Source: Streptomyces sp. S3(2020) (GTDB lineage Bacteria > Actinomycetota > Actinomycetes > Streptomycetales > Streptomycetaceae). From it: a DNA stretch of 64,000 nt. Within the stretch, counting starts at the first letter, position 1. The number at the start of each line of letters is the position of its first letter. The stretch lies in assembly GCF_013044505.1 (NCBI RefSeq), contig NZ_JABERD010000029.1, positions 1-64,000 of the forward strand, given 5' to 3'. Position numbers and translations under genes: made by a program. The notes under the pieces were generated by a model. That model worked only from the letters and a program-made list of their open reading frames with translations. It did no database searches and was not told where the DNA came from. Shown piece by piece: positions 63,717 to 64,000 of the stretch.

Positions 63717-64000
63717 GTGTCCGCAGGCATGCAGATGGCATCCGGCAAGAGCGAGATATTCGAGTTCGTGCTGAGGTTCATGCCCGACTGGGTGCAGATC
63801 ACGGTGCTCGCCCTGGTCGTGCTCGCGGTGCTCGTGTCCTGGGGCATCAAGCTCAAGCGCAAGATCGATTACCGGCGGGCCCTGCGCAGCGGGCAGCCGA
63901 TCCACGCGGCGGCGCGGCACGGGCAGCGCAGCGGCGCCGACTATCTCGGCGCGTACGCGCCCCAGCAGCCGCCGGTCCCGCCCCAGCCGGCGCCCGCCCA
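63717..64000 (+). CDS. Membrane protein, N-terminal part (cut by window end)
   Basis: GTG 63717 follows GGGAGGGGAGA. The 94 visible residues start polar (SAGMQMASGKSEIFEFVL) and contain one span (VQITVLALVVLAVLVSWGIKL). A basic cytoplasmic part (KRKIDYRRALRSGQPIHAAARHGQRSG, in pieces) and a Pro/Gln-rich stretch (APQQPPVPPQPAP) run off the end. No family is recognisable from this part. Confidence 0.65.
   Translation, partial: MSAGMQMASGKSEIFEFVLRFMPDWVQITVLALVVLAVLVSWGIKLKRKIDYRRALRSGQPIHAAARHGQRSGADYLGAYAPQQPPVPPQPAPA

Overview
The window is chromosomal DNA of a Streptomyces species. It is very GC-rich with third-codon G/C bias, uses GTG (and once TTG) starts freely, encodes the sporulation protein SsgB, and carries the actinobacterial gene order thrS-HIT-pgsA-patA-pimA-pdxST-yebC-ruvCAB-yajC-secDF-apt-relA-hisS-rpsD-alaS-ruvX-mltG-aroE. 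As I recall it, Mycobacterium keeps the same order, so most of the window is chromosome core. I see no phage genes, insertion sequences, CRISPR array or antibiotic-type biosynthetic cluster.

Layout. 0-0.7 kb: the tail of a His-rich protein and a leftward tRNA cluster (Gly, Cys, three Val-GAC). 0.8-7.1 kb: pabB-pabC for folate, an acetyltransferase, a DsbA-like oxidoreductase, two small membrane proteins, a CGNR zinc-finger protein, ssgB and a PGPGW membrane protein. 7.1-14.2 kb: a tRNA-Val(CAC), then an accessory sugar island (lipoprotein, two permeases, a DUF624 protein, a Tat-exported PcRGLX/YetA-like protein). It resembles the Bacillus yes/yet rhamnogalacturonan locus and sits behind a strong promoter with two LacI-type dyads. 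14.2-20 kb: a large polytopic membrane protein, an SRPBCC protein, a second identical tRNA-Val(CAC), a DnaQ-like exonuclease, and a coupled DUF4365 nuclease-like/OB-like pair.

20-31 kb: thrS, a K+ channel, a HIT protein, a 551-aa membrane protein of unknown role and an EF-G2-type GTPase, then the phosphatidylinositol mannoside operon pgsA-patA-pimA and a LemA-like protein. 31-36 kb: vitamin B6 synthesis (pdxST), yebC and ruvCAB. 36-47 kb: Sec membrane components yajC-secD-secF, apt, relA, a DUF349 protein, a membrane cyclophilin, a metallo-beta-lactamase-fold hydrolase and hisS.

47-51 kb: a leftward, fully overlapping ABC ATPase-permease-histidine kinase-LuxR regulator operon of the drug-sensing/export type, divergent from a VKOR-family protein across a 20-bp palindrome. 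51-64 kb: rarA, rpsD with a structured leader, a STAND/TPR ATPase, DUF948 and DUF6167 proteins, alaS, ruvX, a 17-codon upstream ORF coupled to mltG, a SapA-like secreted protein, aroE, and the start of a membrane protein running off the window.

The most interesting non-core items are the YetA-type sugar island with its operators, the DUF4365 pair, the ABC/two-component operon with its palindrome, the mltG upstream ORF and a set of predicted leaderless transcripts.
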